Below, one piece after another: positions 1 to 8,566 of a stretch of 64,000 nucleotides of DNA (positions within the stretch are counted from its first letter, which is position 1; the number at the start of each line of letters is the position of its first letter). Where the stretch lies: NCBI GenBank assembly GCA_963702995.1, contig OY969783.1, forward strand, positions 6,076,001 through 6,140,000, read 5' to 3'. The DNA comes from MFD04580-c1 sp963702995 (GTDB lineage: Bacteria; Planctomycetota; Phycisphaerae; Tepidisphaerales; Tepidisphaeraceae). The notes under the pieces are model-generated. The model worked only from the letters and a program-made list of their open reading frames with translations, made no database searches and was not told the DNA's origin. A program made the translations under genes and the position numbers.

Positions 1-2
1 AA

Positions 3-722
3 AAGGTGTTGCGCCACTTCGCGGAGCGCGACGCGGCCGTCGCGGCCGACCTCGCCAAGCAGGGGCTGGTTCGCTGGGGAGCGACCTGGGTCAACTCGGC
101 CGACTACGAAAAGCTCCAGGCGGCCGAAAAGGAGATCCAGGGGAAACTAGCGAAGATGTCGGCCGACTATGACGCGATGAGCGCCCGCAACCGCCGCCTC
201 GAGCAGGACATCGACTATACAACCCAGCTCGCCCGCCGGATGGAGGCTGACTCCTACGGCCGCGACGCCAGCGGCAACACGGTTCGATATCCTCTCTCGC
301 CGCGCTACTACGACACGCTGCGGGACGCCGCGGCGATGAAATCCGAGCACGACGCGAACCTCATCGAGATGGAGCGGCTGCAGAAGCTGGCCAAGCAAAC
401 GCAGCAACAGCTTCCGACGCCAAAGTTCAGCGGCCTTCAGAAGCTGATCGACGTGGAGGGAACGCCGCTGCCGCCCACCAGCGCCGACGTCACCGCTCGC
501 GCCGGTGCCCCCGGCCCGCCCGTCGTCGCCGCGGTGCCGGTCGTCGCCGCGGCGCCGCCGCCGACAGGTCCGCCCGTTGCGCCCGGAGCGGGCGCCCCGG
601 CACCCGCCGCCCCGGCCGCGGCCGCGAGCTCGACCCAGCCGGCGAGGAAGGTCGTTATCCCGCCCGAGAAACCCAGCATCATGGATATGGATCGGCCGGG
701 CGCTCGATACCCGAGCCCGTAG
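3..722 (+). CDS. Hypothetical protein, 5'-truncated by the window edge
   Basis: The reading frame is open to the left edge, and the only early start-like codon is a GTG at position 6, so the true N-terminus is probably outside the window. Residues about 35-75 are charged and Glu/Lys/Arg-rich and probably form a coiled coil. The last 80 residues are almost entirely Ala/Pro/Gly/Val, a low-complexity tail. The opening segment, LVRWGATWVNSADYEKLQ, resembles the repeat found in planctomycete proteins in which a residue block is followed by WV and an acidic helix, but I cannot name a family. Function unknown; the protein is likely real because codon use is consistent and the frame is long. Confidence 0.6.
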   Translation, partial: KVLRHFAERDAAVAADLAKQGLVRWGATWVNSADYEKLQAAEKEIQGKLAKMSADYDAMSARNRRLEQDIDYTTQLARRMEADSYGRDASGNTVRYPLSPRYYDTLRDAAAMKSEHDANLIEMERLQKLAKQTQQQLPTPKFSGLQKLIDVEGTPLPPTSADVTARAGAPGPPVVAAVPVVAAAPPPTGPPVAPGAGAPAPAAPAAAASSTQPARKVVIPPEKPSIMDMDRPGARYPSP

Positions 723-773
723 CCGGCCACTCCATCTAAATCAGCGGGTACGCTTGCGGGTCAAAGTGCGGCC

Positions 774-853
774 GGTGCCCTCACCGGCGGTGTCGGCCAC
801 ACGCAAAATCCCCGCCGGTGAGGGCACGGTGAAGGCACTGGCGGCACGTCGGC
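774..853. repeat. GC-rich palindrome (family R3, copy a)
   Basis: A perfect 16-base inverted repeat, GTGCCCTCACCGGCGG at 775-790 and its complement at 812-827, surrounds a 21-base spacer. It is followed by a partial echo of the same motif (GGCACTGGCGGCAC). A related palindrome is at 34786-34839 and a weaker relative at about 23150-23190. There is no T-run, so it does not look like an ordinary terminator. The stretch 723-1044 holds only this element and the R2 repeat at 904-994. Confidence 0.6.
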
Positions 854-903
854 TGGCACGCACCCGCGAGCTCGGGACCACACGGGAGCCGGCCGGGCCG
901 GTT

Positions 904-994
904 GTAGCAGGCACGCTCCGTGTGCCGTCCGCCCGTCTCCAGCGACGCCGCCGTGCGAGATCAAGGCGGACGGCACATCGACTGTGGCTGCTAC
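904..994. repeat. Imperfect palindrome of the GTAGCAGGCAC family (R2, copy 1)
   Basis: The element begins GTAGCAGGCACGCTCCGTG and ends with the near-complement GGCACATCGACTGTGGCTGCTAC, so it can fold into a long hairpin of about 90 bases with a GC-rich centre. Close relatives are at 42543-42628, 43263-43347 and 53810-53900, with a half copy at 50287-50313. The shape is that of a REP-like or non-autonomous hairpin element. No RAYT-type transposase is seen in the window. Confidence 0.75.
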
Positions 995-1044
995 GTGAGC
1001 GGTCGCGGAGGGTCAACTGGATGGGTGGGAATGACTGCGCCGCC

Positions 1045-1302
1045 TCAGGCTTGGCCACGGCATGTGCCCCAGTCCGGCTCGGCCAGCTCCAGCTCCACAG
1101 GCTCCTGAATCCAGGTGGGGTCCAGGCCCATGCGGGCCTCGTCGCGGTGGGTTTCGAGCATCAGGCGGAGGCTTTCCCGGAGGTTCCTGCGGCACTCGTC
1201 GAGGCTCCGGCCCTGGGTGATCGTGCCGGGGACCTCTTCGACCCACCCGACGAACCAGCCGTTCGGCTCCGGTTTGATAATCGTGTGGAAATGCTGCTTC
1301 AT
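1045..1302 (-). CDS. HicB-like antitoxin-fold protein, no HicA partner
   Basis: About 85 residues with the HicB partial RNase H-like fold signature: an antiparallel start (HFHTIIKPEPNGWFVGWV), then EVPG, then TQGRSLDECRRNLRESL. HicB proteins neutralise the mRNA interferase HicA, or act as free-standing small regulators. The ATG at 1302 was chosen because the family start lies right there; an upstream ATG at 1338 would add residues not seen in the family. No HicA-like reading frame lies on either side, so this is an orphan. It lacks an obvious C-terminal DNA-binding helix-turn-helix. Confidence is good for the fold and low for a toxin-antitoxin role. Confidence 0.7.
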   Translation of the reverse strand: MKQHFHTIIKPEPNGWFVGWVEEVPGTITQGRSLDECRRNLRESLRLMLETHRDEARMGLDPTWIQEPVELELAEPDWGTCRGQA

Positions 1303-1440
1303 GTCACCATTTTGTGCCGCCGTCGATCCGACCGTCAAGGTAAACTTTGCCGAATCTAGCGATTGTCCTCGGAGCGCGGCTTCAGATGGCGTCCCTGAAC
1401 ACTACGGCGTTATCTGGTCGATGGAGCGCGACTGGAACAT

Positions 1441-1612
1441 CGAAATCCGAAGCCCGAAATCTAAAGGAATGAGAAATCGGAAAAAGAAGAAACCGGATTC
1501 AAGCGAGAAGTACTGATTTCCACTTTGACTTTGTTGGAGTTCCGTGAGATTTCGCGCTTCGGATTTTCTGATTGGGGAAGGCTTGATCGCCGGATCAGCG
1601 CTGTAGTGTTAA
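1441..1612 (-). repeat. Stop-codon-adjacent repeat (family R1, copy A)
   Basis: An AT-richer block of about 170 bases bounded by AAATCCGAAGCCCGAAAT on the left and ATTTCGCGCTTCGGATTT inside the right half, so the two halves can pair. The right end reads CGCTGTAGTGTTAAAT. Relatives in the same orientation occur at 8919-9090, 10091-10218, 10782-10960 and 26354-26513, each touching or nearly touching the 3' end of a minus-strand gene. Here the upstream reading frame does not stop at the element but reads through it. Confidence 0.75.
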
Positions 1613-2156
1613 ATGGCTTCGCGGAGCCGCGGGCGGGCGGCACAGGCGCCGCGCATCGAGCCTTGCCGCAGGCCCCGCCGCCGCAACGCCGCACGGCGGC
1701 CGCAAGCTGGTGCCGCTGGTGGTCCGCGGCGTAGTAGCGTTGAAGGTGGGCGTCCAGATCGGCCGCGTCGGCGAGGACAAACGACACCGGCACTGGCGCG
1801 CGGCGCGGGAGCAGCTCCGCCGCGTGCGCGAGCGAAGCGTCACTGGCCGCGACGATCAGTTGATGTCCCACGACCCGAATCGGTAGCGCCCCGAGCCGGA
1901 CCGCAAGGCTGCCTGGAAGGTACGACGTTGCCTGGGCATCGACTCCGGTCCGCCGAAGTTCCACCCGCGGCGTGCGGCCGATCACTTGCCGCCGCCACGC
2001 TTCCCACACGTCGTCCGGCCGGCAGAGCCCCCACGACAAGGCGATCTGGCCGAATCGCTGCCGCGTCGCCGACTGCTGCTCGAGAATTTCGCAGACATCG
2101 TGCGTCGAGAGCGACACGATCTCCGACAACACCTCACCCATCCGACCCGATCCCAT
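1461..2156 (-). CDS. GspE N-terminal (MshEN-like) domain protein with a repeat-derived C-terminus
   Basis: Starting at the ATG at 2156 the protein is 231 residues. Residues 5-50 contain helices typical of the GspE/PilB N-terminal region (LSEIVSLSTHDVCEILEQQ, then FGQIALSWGLCRPDDVWEAW). Residues 85-150 resemble the following segment, ending in ADLDAHLQRYY, the usual end of that domain. There is no ATPase domain, so this is not a secretion ATPase; such free domains may bind nucleotides such as cyclic-di-GMP or act in regulation. The last 50 or so codons lie inside repeat R1 copy A and are not credible as ancestral protein, so the original stop was probably near 1615. The upstream Ser/Thr kinase at 10972 has a similar N-terminal region. 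Confidence 0.65.
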   Translation of the reverse strand: MGSGRMGEVLSEIVSLSTHDVCEILEQQSATRQRFGQIALSWGLCRPDDVWEAWRRQVIGRTPRVELRRTGVDAQATSYLPGSLAVRLGALPIRVVGHQLIVAASDASLAHAAELLPRRAPVPVSFVLADAADLDAHLQRYYAADHQRHQLAAAVRRCGGGACGKARCAAPVPPARGSAKPFNTTALIRRSSLPQSENPKREISRNSNKVKVEISTSRLNPVSSFSDFSFL

Positions 2157-2420
2157 GGCTGCTCCTTCATCTTCGCGACGGGGCCGAGCGGGTTCCACAC
2201 CAACACGTCCTTGCTTGACGGCCGCCGTCGTCGATCTGGCAGATGGAGACGTACGATCCGCCGAGCCGCAAATCCAGTGGCGGCGGTGGCGACCCTTAGC
2301 GGACGTGAAGATGTGCCGGATCGGGCGGCTGTAGGGGCCGGAGAAGCGAGAAGGGAGATGAGAGGTGAGCGGTCCGCGCATCCGAGGCCGACGGGATGAT
2401 CGCCGAAGGCCCCCGCGCAC

Positions 2421-3434
2421 TCACGACGTTGCCGAGCGGCGGTTGTGGACGACGGTGGCGCGGATCGGCCGGCGGCCGAGCCTCGTTCGCGCCTCGCTGT
2501 TGAGCGGGGCGGTAGCCATCTGGACGCGGCGCACGACCTCACCCGCGAGCCCGCGCGCGGTCTGCGCGATCAGCAGGCTCGGCCTCCCGCCAAAAACCGG
2601 CGCGGCATGCTGATGAAACTCGGCCTTCAGAGGGACGAACAACCCGGTCGCGCCGATATGCCCCTCGACCAGGATCGCGGCGTCGGTCGCCGAGAAATTC
2701 GGGAGCAGCGCGATCCCGCGCTTCTTTTCGAACTCCACGCGGAGCACCCGGATGAACAAGACCATCCCGCCTGGCGGCGGCGCGCCCAGCCGCACGGCGA
2801 ACTGGGAGGACAAGCCGCTCGAAAGCTCTTCAACGAACAGCCGCAGCAGCTTCGTCACGGCCTGGCCAGCGGGAAATTGAGCCCCGTGCAGATCAATCAC
2901 GACGTGGCAGGATGGAAGGCCGGGCCGTGCAATGCCCGCCGGGAGCGTTGTTGGCAGTTCGATGTCCGGGTGGGGGGGAAGGTCGTACAACCCTTGCAGG
3001 GCGTTTCGTGGGAAGTCGGTTCCTGGCATGCCGACCGCGGCGATATCGGTGAGCCCGGCCGCCTCGACCGTCGCCAGGACGCGCGCCGCCAGGGTTGGGG
3101 CGTCGGCGCAGGCGGCCGCTCCGTTAGGGCGAAAGCCGGCGTCGTGGTGCTCGACGCAAACCGCGGGTTGGCCCGCAGGCGACTCGACGCCGCCCGACGG
3201 AACGGCGGGCGCGGAATGGGCGGGCGGCGAGGGTTCGCGGGCGTTTTGGTTCGCCGCGGGAGTCGCGGCCGAAAGCGCCGGGCCAGCATCGCCGGTCGCG
3301 ATGGTTAGGGTACCCAGAGTAGATGTAGGGATTGACATGACCCGGTGGCAGTGGGGGCAACGCCCCGACCGGCCCGCATAAATCGCGGGCACGGCAAAGC
3401 GCTTGCCGCACTGGCATTTCAACCGGATCGCCAT
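2421..3434 (-). CDS. Hypothetical protein with N-terminal zinc ribbon
   Basis: The ATG at 3434 gives 337 residues. The N-terminus MAIRLKCQCGKRFAVPA followed by CPHC forms a four-cysteine zinc ribbon (CxC...CxxC), common at the front of planctomycete proteins. A Pro/Ala-rich linker of about 90 residues follows. The C-terminal part (about residues 110-337) looks globular, with alternating hydrophobic strands (CHVVIDLHGAQF, GMVLFIRVLRVEF, AAILVEGHIGATGLFVPL), but I do not recognise it. There is no signal peptide and no membrane segment, so a cytosolic location is likely. It is separated from hppA by 206 bases. Confidence 0.7.
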   Translation of the reverse strand: MAIRLKCQCGKRFAVPAIYAGRSGRCPHCHRVMSIPTSTLGTLTIATGDAGPALSAATPAANQNAREPSPPAHSAPAVPSGGVESPAGQPAVCVEHHDAGFRPNGAAACADAPTLAARVLATVEAAGLTDIAAVGMPGTDFPRNALQGLYDLPPHPDIELPTTLPAGIARPGLPSCHVVIDLHGAQFPAGQAVTKLLRLFVEELSSGLSSQFAVRLGAPPPGGMVLFIRVLRVEFEKKRGIALLPNFSATDAAILVEGHIGATGLFVPLKAEFHQHAAPVFGGRPSLLIAQTARGLAGEVVRRVQMATAPLNSEARTRLGRRPIRATVVHNRRSATS

Positions 3435-3603
3435 TTGAGAGGACCGTCCCGCGACTCGCTTCCCACTGAAGAGGTGAGCGGACGATAGCTCATTCCTGTT
3501 GAGCTTGGAAGCGCGTGGTGGTGGGCGGGATACCCTCGTCAAATCAAATAATGCGAACTCCGGTGCGCGACGCGTCGCCTTCGCGTCGTCCTCGTTTACC
3601 TAA

Positions 3604-3621
3604 ATCCCCAACGCCGGGGAT
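3604..3621 (-). terminator. Weak hairpin downstream of hppA
   Basis: ATCCCC at 3604-3609 pairs with GGGGAT at 3616-3621 around a six-base loop. Read on the minus strand it is followed by TTTAGGT, a short T-rich stretch. It lies about 20 bases beyond the hppA stop codon and could be a weak intrinsic terminator. The stem is only six pairs. Confidence 0.35.
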
Positions 3622-3640
3622 ATCGTTCGATTGCGGCGGG

Positions 3641-6214
3641 CTATTTCCCTGCGACCCCCGGTACGCCGTCGCCGGCCTCGGCCTCGCCGGTGGATGACTC
3701 GATGATCCTCATTCCATAGAAGCTGCGATAGATGAAGAAGAGCGCGACGAGGAACATGCCAACCGCCAGCAGGTGCCGCGTGGCGCCCTGCAGCCGAATC
3801 GCCAGTTCGACCGCGAGGAGCCCGAACAGCGTCGCGAACTTGATGATCGGGTTCATCGCCACCGAACTGGTGTCCTTGAACGGATCGCCGACGGTATCGC
3901 CGACCACGCACGCGTCATGCAGGGGCGTTCCCTTTGCGTGGAGTTCGGTCTCCACGATCTTCTTCGCGTTGTCCCATGCCCCGCCGGCGTTCGCCATGAA
4001 AATCGCCTGAAACAGCCCGCAGAGGGCGATCCCGATGAGATACCCGATGAACAGGTATTCATCCGCGAAGGCGGCCGCTAGCGTGATGAAGAAGATCGTG
4101 AGGAAGATGTTCAGCATCCCGGCCTGGGCGTACCGCGTGCAGATCGCGACGACTTTCTTGCTGTCCTCCGTGCTCGCCTTCGTCGCACCCTCAAGCTTGA
4201 TGTGCTTCTTAATGAACTCCACCGCGCGGTAGGCCCCGGTGATGACAGCCTGCGTGCTGGCGCCGCTGAACCAGTAGATGACCGCCATGCCCTGGATCAA
4301 CCCGGCGAGAAAGGGGGCGTGGAGGATCGATAGACGGCGGATCGCGTCGTTATCCTTCAACCCGCTCGTGAGGAGCATGATGATCGAGAAGATCAGCGTC
4401 GTCGCGCCCACCACCGCCGTGCCAATCAGCACAGGCTTGGCCGTGGCTTTGAACGTGTTGCCGGCGCCGTCGTTCTCTTCCAGCAGCGCCTTGGCGTGGG
4501 CGAAGTCGGCCTTGATGTTGAAGTTCCGTTCCAGGTCGCCCAGGATGTCGGGCTGCTCTTCGATCAGTGACAGCTCGTAAACGCTCTGCGCGTTGTCGGT
4601 CACCGGGCCGTAGCTGTCCACCGCGATCGTCACCGGCCCCATACCGAGGAAGCCGAAGGCGACCAGCCCGAACGAGAAGATCGCGGTTGACGGCCCCAGC
4701 ATGATCGACGACAGGCTCGCGTCGCCGCTGCCGATCGTCGAGATCCCGTAGGCGATCGCCATCAGCCCGCCGATGGTGATGCCGCCGACCCAGAAGGCCG
4801 AAAAGTTCCCCGCGGTCAGGCCGCTTAGCACGTTGAGCGAAGCGCCCCCTTCGCGGCTCGCCGTCACGACCTCGCGCACGTGGCGGCTGTGTGTCGATGT
4901 GAAGACTTTCGTCACTTCCGGGATGATCGCCCCGGCCAGCGTGCCACAGGTGATAATCGTGGCCAGCTTCCACCAGAGGGCGGTGTTCTCCATCCCATTT
5001 ACATCCAGGTGCCCCAGCAGGGCGTAGGATGCAAGATACGTCGCGGCGATTGAAGTGAGGGAGGCGATCCAGACGAGGGCCGTCAGCGGAGATTCGAAGT
5101 TCATCGTCCGCACGTCGCGGTAGCGGCCGGCCGCCAGCCCCTCGCTGATGAAAAACGACAGCGCGCTGGTAATGACCATCAGCAGCCGCATCACGAAGAT
5201 CCAAACCAGCAACTGCACGCGGATCGCATCGCGCTGGCTCTCGGGGAACTGATTGCCAACCGCCAGCAGGATGAAGGTGATCAGCGCGACGCCGGTCACG
5301 CCATAGGTTTCGAACCCGTCGGCGGTGGGGCCGACGGAGTCGCCGGCGTTGTCACCCACGCAATCGGCGATGACGCCGGGGTTCCGCGCGTCGTCCTCCT
5401 TGATCTTGAAGACGATCTTCATCAGGTCGGCGCCGATGTCGGCAATCTTGGTGAAGATGCCGCCGGCGACGCGAAGGGCGGCCGCCCCCAGCGATTCACC
5501 GATCGCGAACCCGATGAAGCAGGAGCCCGCCAGGTTCCGCGGGACAAACAGCAGGATGAAGAGCATGATGAACAGCTCGACGCTGATCAGCACCATGCCG
5601 ATCGACATACCGGCCTTCAGCGGGATCGCGTAGACCGGCCGGGCTTTCCCCTGGAGCGATGCCATCGCCGTGCGGCTGTTGGCGAACGTGTTCACGCGCA
5701 TCCCGAACCAGGCGACGGCATAGCTCCCGGCGATCCCGACCAGGCTGAAGATCAGGATGATCGGGACCTCGACAAACTTGCCATATTCGGTCAGGCCCTG
5801 GCTGGCGAGGGCGGCGGTTGTCGCCGCATCATGATCCGCGCGGAGGAAGCCGAAGTACGCGACCATCACCACCGCGATGCAACCCCACAGGACAAGGATG
5901 AACTTCCCCTGAGTCAAAAGATAAGTCTTGCAAGTCTCATAGATAAGATCGGAAACCTCCAGCATCGATCGGTGTACCGGCAGCCGTTTGAGCTGCCCGT
6001 AAATCACCAGCCCGAAGGCGATCCCCATTGCCGAGACCAGCAGTCCAAAGGTGAGCAGGACATACCCGCTGACGCCAAAAAAGTGCTGGGAGTGAAGGTC
6101 GGGGAGCAGTAGATCCGCATCATTGGCACGAGCGGCCGACGGAGAAAGCAACGTAATCGCCGGGACGACGAGAAGTGGGGCGAGCCGCCGCAGAGAGGTT
6201 AGTCGGGTATCCAT
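3641..6214 (-). CDS. hppA: Membrane-bound ion-translocating inorganic pyrophosphatase
   Basis: This 857-residue polytopic protein hydrolyses pyrophosphate and pumps H+ or Na+ across a membrane. The core signature is present: GGIFTKIADIGADLMKI, then EDDARNPGVIADCVGDNAGD, the pyrophosphate-binding acidic loops. A second acidic cluster lies near the C-terminus (GGAWDNAKKIVE, GDTVGDPFKDTSS). Around residue 560 the segment reads GNTFKATAK. A Lys at this spot in the family goes with K+-independent enzymes, whereas Ala goes with K+-dependent ones, so a K+-independent pump is likely. About 30 N-terminal residues look like a cleavable signal or first helix. A purine-rich GGAGGA precedes the ATG on the minus strand. 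Whether the ion is H+ or Na+ cannot be decided by eye. Confidence 0.95.
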   Translation of the reverse strand: MDTRLTSLRRLAPLLVVPAITLLSPSAARANDADLLLPDLHSQHFFGVSGYVLLTFGLLVSAMGIAFGLVIYGQLKRLPVHRSMLEVSDLIYETCKTYLLTQGKFILVLWGCIAVVMVAYFGFLRADHDAATTAALASQGLTEYGKFVEVPIILIFSLVGIAGSYAVAWFGMRVNTFANSRTAMASLQGKARPVYAIPLKAGMSIGMVLISVELFIMLFILLFVPRNLAGSCFIGFAIGESLGAAALRVAGGIFTKIADIGADLMKIVFKIKEDDARNPGVIADCVGDNAGDSVGPTADGFETYGVTGVALITFILLAVGNQFPESQRDAIRVQLLVWIFVMRLLMVITSALSFFISEGLAAGRYRDVRTMNFESPLTALVWIASLTSIAATYLASYALLGHLDVNGMENTALWWKLATIITCGTLAGAIIPEVTKVFTSTHSRHVREVVTASREGGASLNVLSGLTAGNFSAFWVGGITIGGLMAIAYGISTIGSGDASLSSIMLGPSTAIFSFGLVAFGFLGMGPVTIAVDSYGPVTDNAQSVYELSLIEEQPDILGDLERNFNIKADFAHAKALLEENDGAGNTFKATAKPVLIGTAVVGATTLIFSIIMLLTSGLKDNDAIRRLSILHAPFLAGLIQGMAVIYWFSGASTQAVITGAYRAVEFIKKHIKLEGATKASTEDSKKVVAICTRYAQAGMLNIFLTIFFITLAAAFADEYLFIGYLIGIALCGLFQAIFMANAGGAWDNAKKIVETELHAKGTPLHDACVVGDTVGDPFKDTSSVAMNPIIKFATLFGLLAVELAIRLQGATRHLLAVGMFLVALFFIYRSFYGMRIIESSTGEAEAGDGVPGVAGK

Positions 6215-6395
6215 ATCGGTTTATCGTCCTCCGTGGCCCCCTCGTGAAAAGTAGAACAATGTTCCGATGAATGGTACTTTCACCGCTGCGAGCCGGCAAC
6301 TTACAATGACAGGCGCGGCGGTGAGAACTCGGGCCGTCGCTTGGGACGGGCGGCCGTTTGAGGCGGTCGCAAACAAGCCACTTCTGGGAGGCGGC

Positions 6396-7070
6396 ATGCA
6401 ATTCCTTGGCGGCGGTGGGGGATCGAGGGGCGCGCGATCGAGTACCCTTATCGGCCGCATCGTTTTCACGCCTTCGTTTCGGATCGCCCCATCAGTCTTC
6501 GTGATGATGACAGGAGTTGCATGCTCGTGGCTCGCTCCGCCGGCGGCCCACGCGGCGGCGGCCGCACCCGCTACCAAACCGGCGACCGCGCCCATTGACC
6601 CCGGCGCCGAAGTCGCCATGTCCGGCGGGACAATCCGCTTCACCCCTCCGCAAGGGTGGGATCGGGCGGATGAGCTCTCAAACGACAATCGAGCCGTCTA
6701 CGTTTCATCCGGCCACGACGGGATTTTGTCCGTGGAGACCCCTCCGGCGATGCGGTCGGTCCCGAGCGGCGGCGCGATCCTTCGAAAACTGATCGAGATG
6801 CACAAGACCGCCGGCCAGAAGGTCATCACCGCCCCCCATATCGAAAAGGACGCGCGGTTCACCCTGCGCATCCGAGAGAGGTACGAAGCCGGCGATAAGA
6901 CCGCCGATCAGATCCACCTCTACCTGACCAGCGGCCCACGCGTTGTCATGGTGACGATCAACGCGCTGGGCAACAGCGACGACGACGTCAAGCCCCTCCA
7001 CGAAGCCGGGGAGGCGGCCGCCGTTTCCGTCCACGCCGTGCGACCCGCGGGGGCCGCAAAGAAGCCATGA
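6396..7070 (+). CDS. Exported hypothetical protein
   Basis: The ATG at 6396 was preferred because GGGAGG lies directly upstream; an in-frame ATG at 6267 has no comparable ribosome site. The product is 224 residues. A hydrophobic stretch (SVFVMMTGVACSWLAPPAAHA) ending in an AHA-A signal peptidase site lies at about residues 35-55, so the protein is probably exported. It then has an Ala/Thr/Pro linker. The mature part (GGTIRFTPPQGWDRADEL onward) has the look of a small alpha/beta domain with a basic C-terminal tail. No family recognised. It is divergently transcribed from hppA. Confidence 0.7.
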   Translation: MQFLGGGGGSRGARSSTLIGRIVFTPSFRIAPSVFVMMTGVACSWLAPPAAHAAAAAPATKPATAPIDPGAEVAMSGGTIRFTPPQGWDRADELSNDNRAVYVSSGHDGILSVETPPAMRSVPSGGAILRKLIEMHKTAGQKVITAPHIEKDARFTLRIRERYEAGDKTADQIHLYLTSGPRVVMVTINALGNSDDDVKPLHEAGEAAAVSVHAVRPAGAAKKP

Positions 7071-7331
7071 ACCGACTTTCCGCACGCCGCCGCCGTTCGA
7101 CGCGATGCCGCGCCTGACGGCTGCGGCGGTCGTGAAACGTGTGCCGACCTAAGCCGGTCAGCGCCGGCCCACCCTGTCGCGAAATTGCGAAGATCGGCCT
7201 TGTTCCGCTAAACCGGCCCTCATCCCTCGCCGATCCCACTCCACGAGCGAGAACGTCGCCGAACCGGCTACGTCCTTAAACAAAGGTCTTTTCAAGGCTG
7301 CTCTCGCCCTGATTCGGAGCCGCAGGCATTT

Positions 7332-7868
7332 ATGGCTGTAATCGAACGCAAGCGCGGTGAGGTTGATCCCCGGTTCACCGGCTCATGCGTGACGATGGAA
7401 ACGCTCGAGCCTCGGACGTTCCTCTCGGCCGCCCCGCACCAGGACATCCATTCGTTCAGCCGAGCGGCCATCACCCCGTTGACGTACGTCCCCAAGCTTC
7501 AGCATCATGCCGGGCATCGGGTGGCATCAAAGCCGCTCACCAGCATCGACTGGACCGGCAAATGGGCCGGCACCGCCTACGTCAACGCCCGCACGACGAC
7601 CTATCCGATCGCGGTTGACTTCACCCGGCAAAAGGGCGTCGCGGTGACGGGCATGTTCAGCCTGGGTCAGATGCTTCCGCAAGGCGCCACGCTCTCGACG
7701 GCGACCATTGGTTCCAACCCCAGCTTTATGGTCATGGTCCCCGGCGGCGCCACCACGGCCTACATGACTGGGGCGGCCGCCGCGAACGGCAAGTACATCA
7801 ACGGCCGCTGGAGCTCACTAGGCCCAAAGGGTTGGACGACCGGCACGTTCGTGCTGACCCGGCCGTGA
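7332..7868 (+). CDS. Exported protein with LEPR-type N-terminal motif
   Basis: The product is 178 residues, with the sequence METLEPRTFLSA near its N-terminus. LEPRxLLSA segments mark the start of many secreted planctomycete proteins and are thought to be a targeting or processing element. The mature part (from about residue 70, SIDWTGKWAGTAYV) looks like a small beta-sandwich or barrel, ending RWSSLGPKGWTTGTFVLTRP. I cannot name its function. The start at 7332 has GGAG about 14 bases upstream; an internal ATG at 7395 right before the LEPR motif is an alternative. Confidence 0.7.
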   Translation: MAVIERKRGEVDPRFTGSCVTMETLEPRTFLSAAPHQDIHSFSRAAITPLTYVPKLQHHAGHRVASKPLTSIDWTGKWAGTAYVNARTTTYPIAVDFTRQKGVAVTGMFSLGQMLPQGATLSTATIGSNPSFMVMVPGGATTAYMTGAAAANGKYINGRWSSLGPKGWTTGTFVLTRP

Positions 7869-7900
7869 GGTGATGGACGGGGCTGGCGACATCGGCCGGG

Positions 7901-8566
7901 TCAGCCGAGCCCTTCGCCGGGCGGCGGGGCGGCCGGGCCGCTTCCGGACTGCTGCCGATACCGCTGCTCCCACTGACGCTGCGCGTTGGCGATCGCGTCC
8001 AGCACCCGCGGCATCTGCGGCGCCGCCAGGAAGACCCGCGCCGAGACGGCCGCCGTGGGATAGAACCCCGTGATGAAGTCGAAGAAGAACTCGGTCGCCG
8101 AGTGGCCGATCATGACGCCGTTGGCGTAAGTGCCGCTCATCTGCTCGTCGGGGAGCTTGAAGTTCTCGTAGATCTCCTGGATCGTCGGCCGATGGGGCGG
8201 CGGCTTGGGCAGAGCGGCCGGCTGGCCAAAGGTCTGGCTGAACTTGCCAAGGTTGTCGCGAACCGCGTTGACGAAGTTGTTCATCGTCGCCGGCGCCAGG
8301 ACGACGCGAGCCGCGACATGCGCCGGCCGCGTGAGGCCGTGAAGGAAGTCAATGACGAATTCCGTTGGGCTGTCGAGCACGACGACCCCCGTGCTCAGCA
8401 CGCCCTTGGCCACGCGCTCCGGCACGCGGGCGGCGACGGGGTTATGACTTAGTCGCTGCGAATAGGTCCCGGCATCATTGACAGACCCGCCCTCTTTCGG
8501 ACGCTCGGATGGGTTGGGGTCGAGGGGGTCGTCACTGAAGGGGTTCTGTCCGCTGTTACCGTCCAT
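7901..8566 (-). CDS. Tandem DUF3467-like domain protein
   Basis: The ATG at 8566 (the codon before it is GTG) gives 221 residues. Two copies of a roughly 55-residue unit can be seen. The first, at about 55-110, includes SPTEFVIDFLHGLTRPAHVAAR followed by APATMNNFVNAVRDN. The second, at about 145-200, includes SATEFFFDFITGFYPTAAVSAR followed by APQMPRVLDAIANAQ. Both match the DUF3467 layout (T-E-F-x-x-D-F ... A-R-V-x-L-A-P). The N-terminus is polar and disordered and the C-terminus is Pro/Gly-rich. The domain has no assigned biochemical role. It converges on the LEPR gene with only 32 bases between stops. Confidence 0.75.
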   Translation of the reverse strand: MDGNSGQNPFSDDPLDPNPSERPKEGGSVNDAGTYSQRLSHNPVAARVPERVAKGVLSTGVVVLDSPTEFVIDFLHGLTRPAHVAARVVLAPATMNNFVNAVRDNLGKFSQTFGQPAALPKPPPHRPTIQEIYENFKLPDEQMSGTYANGVMIGHSATEFFFDFITGFYPTAAVSARVFLAAPQMPRVLDAIANAQRQWEQRYRQQSGSGPAAPPPGEGLG

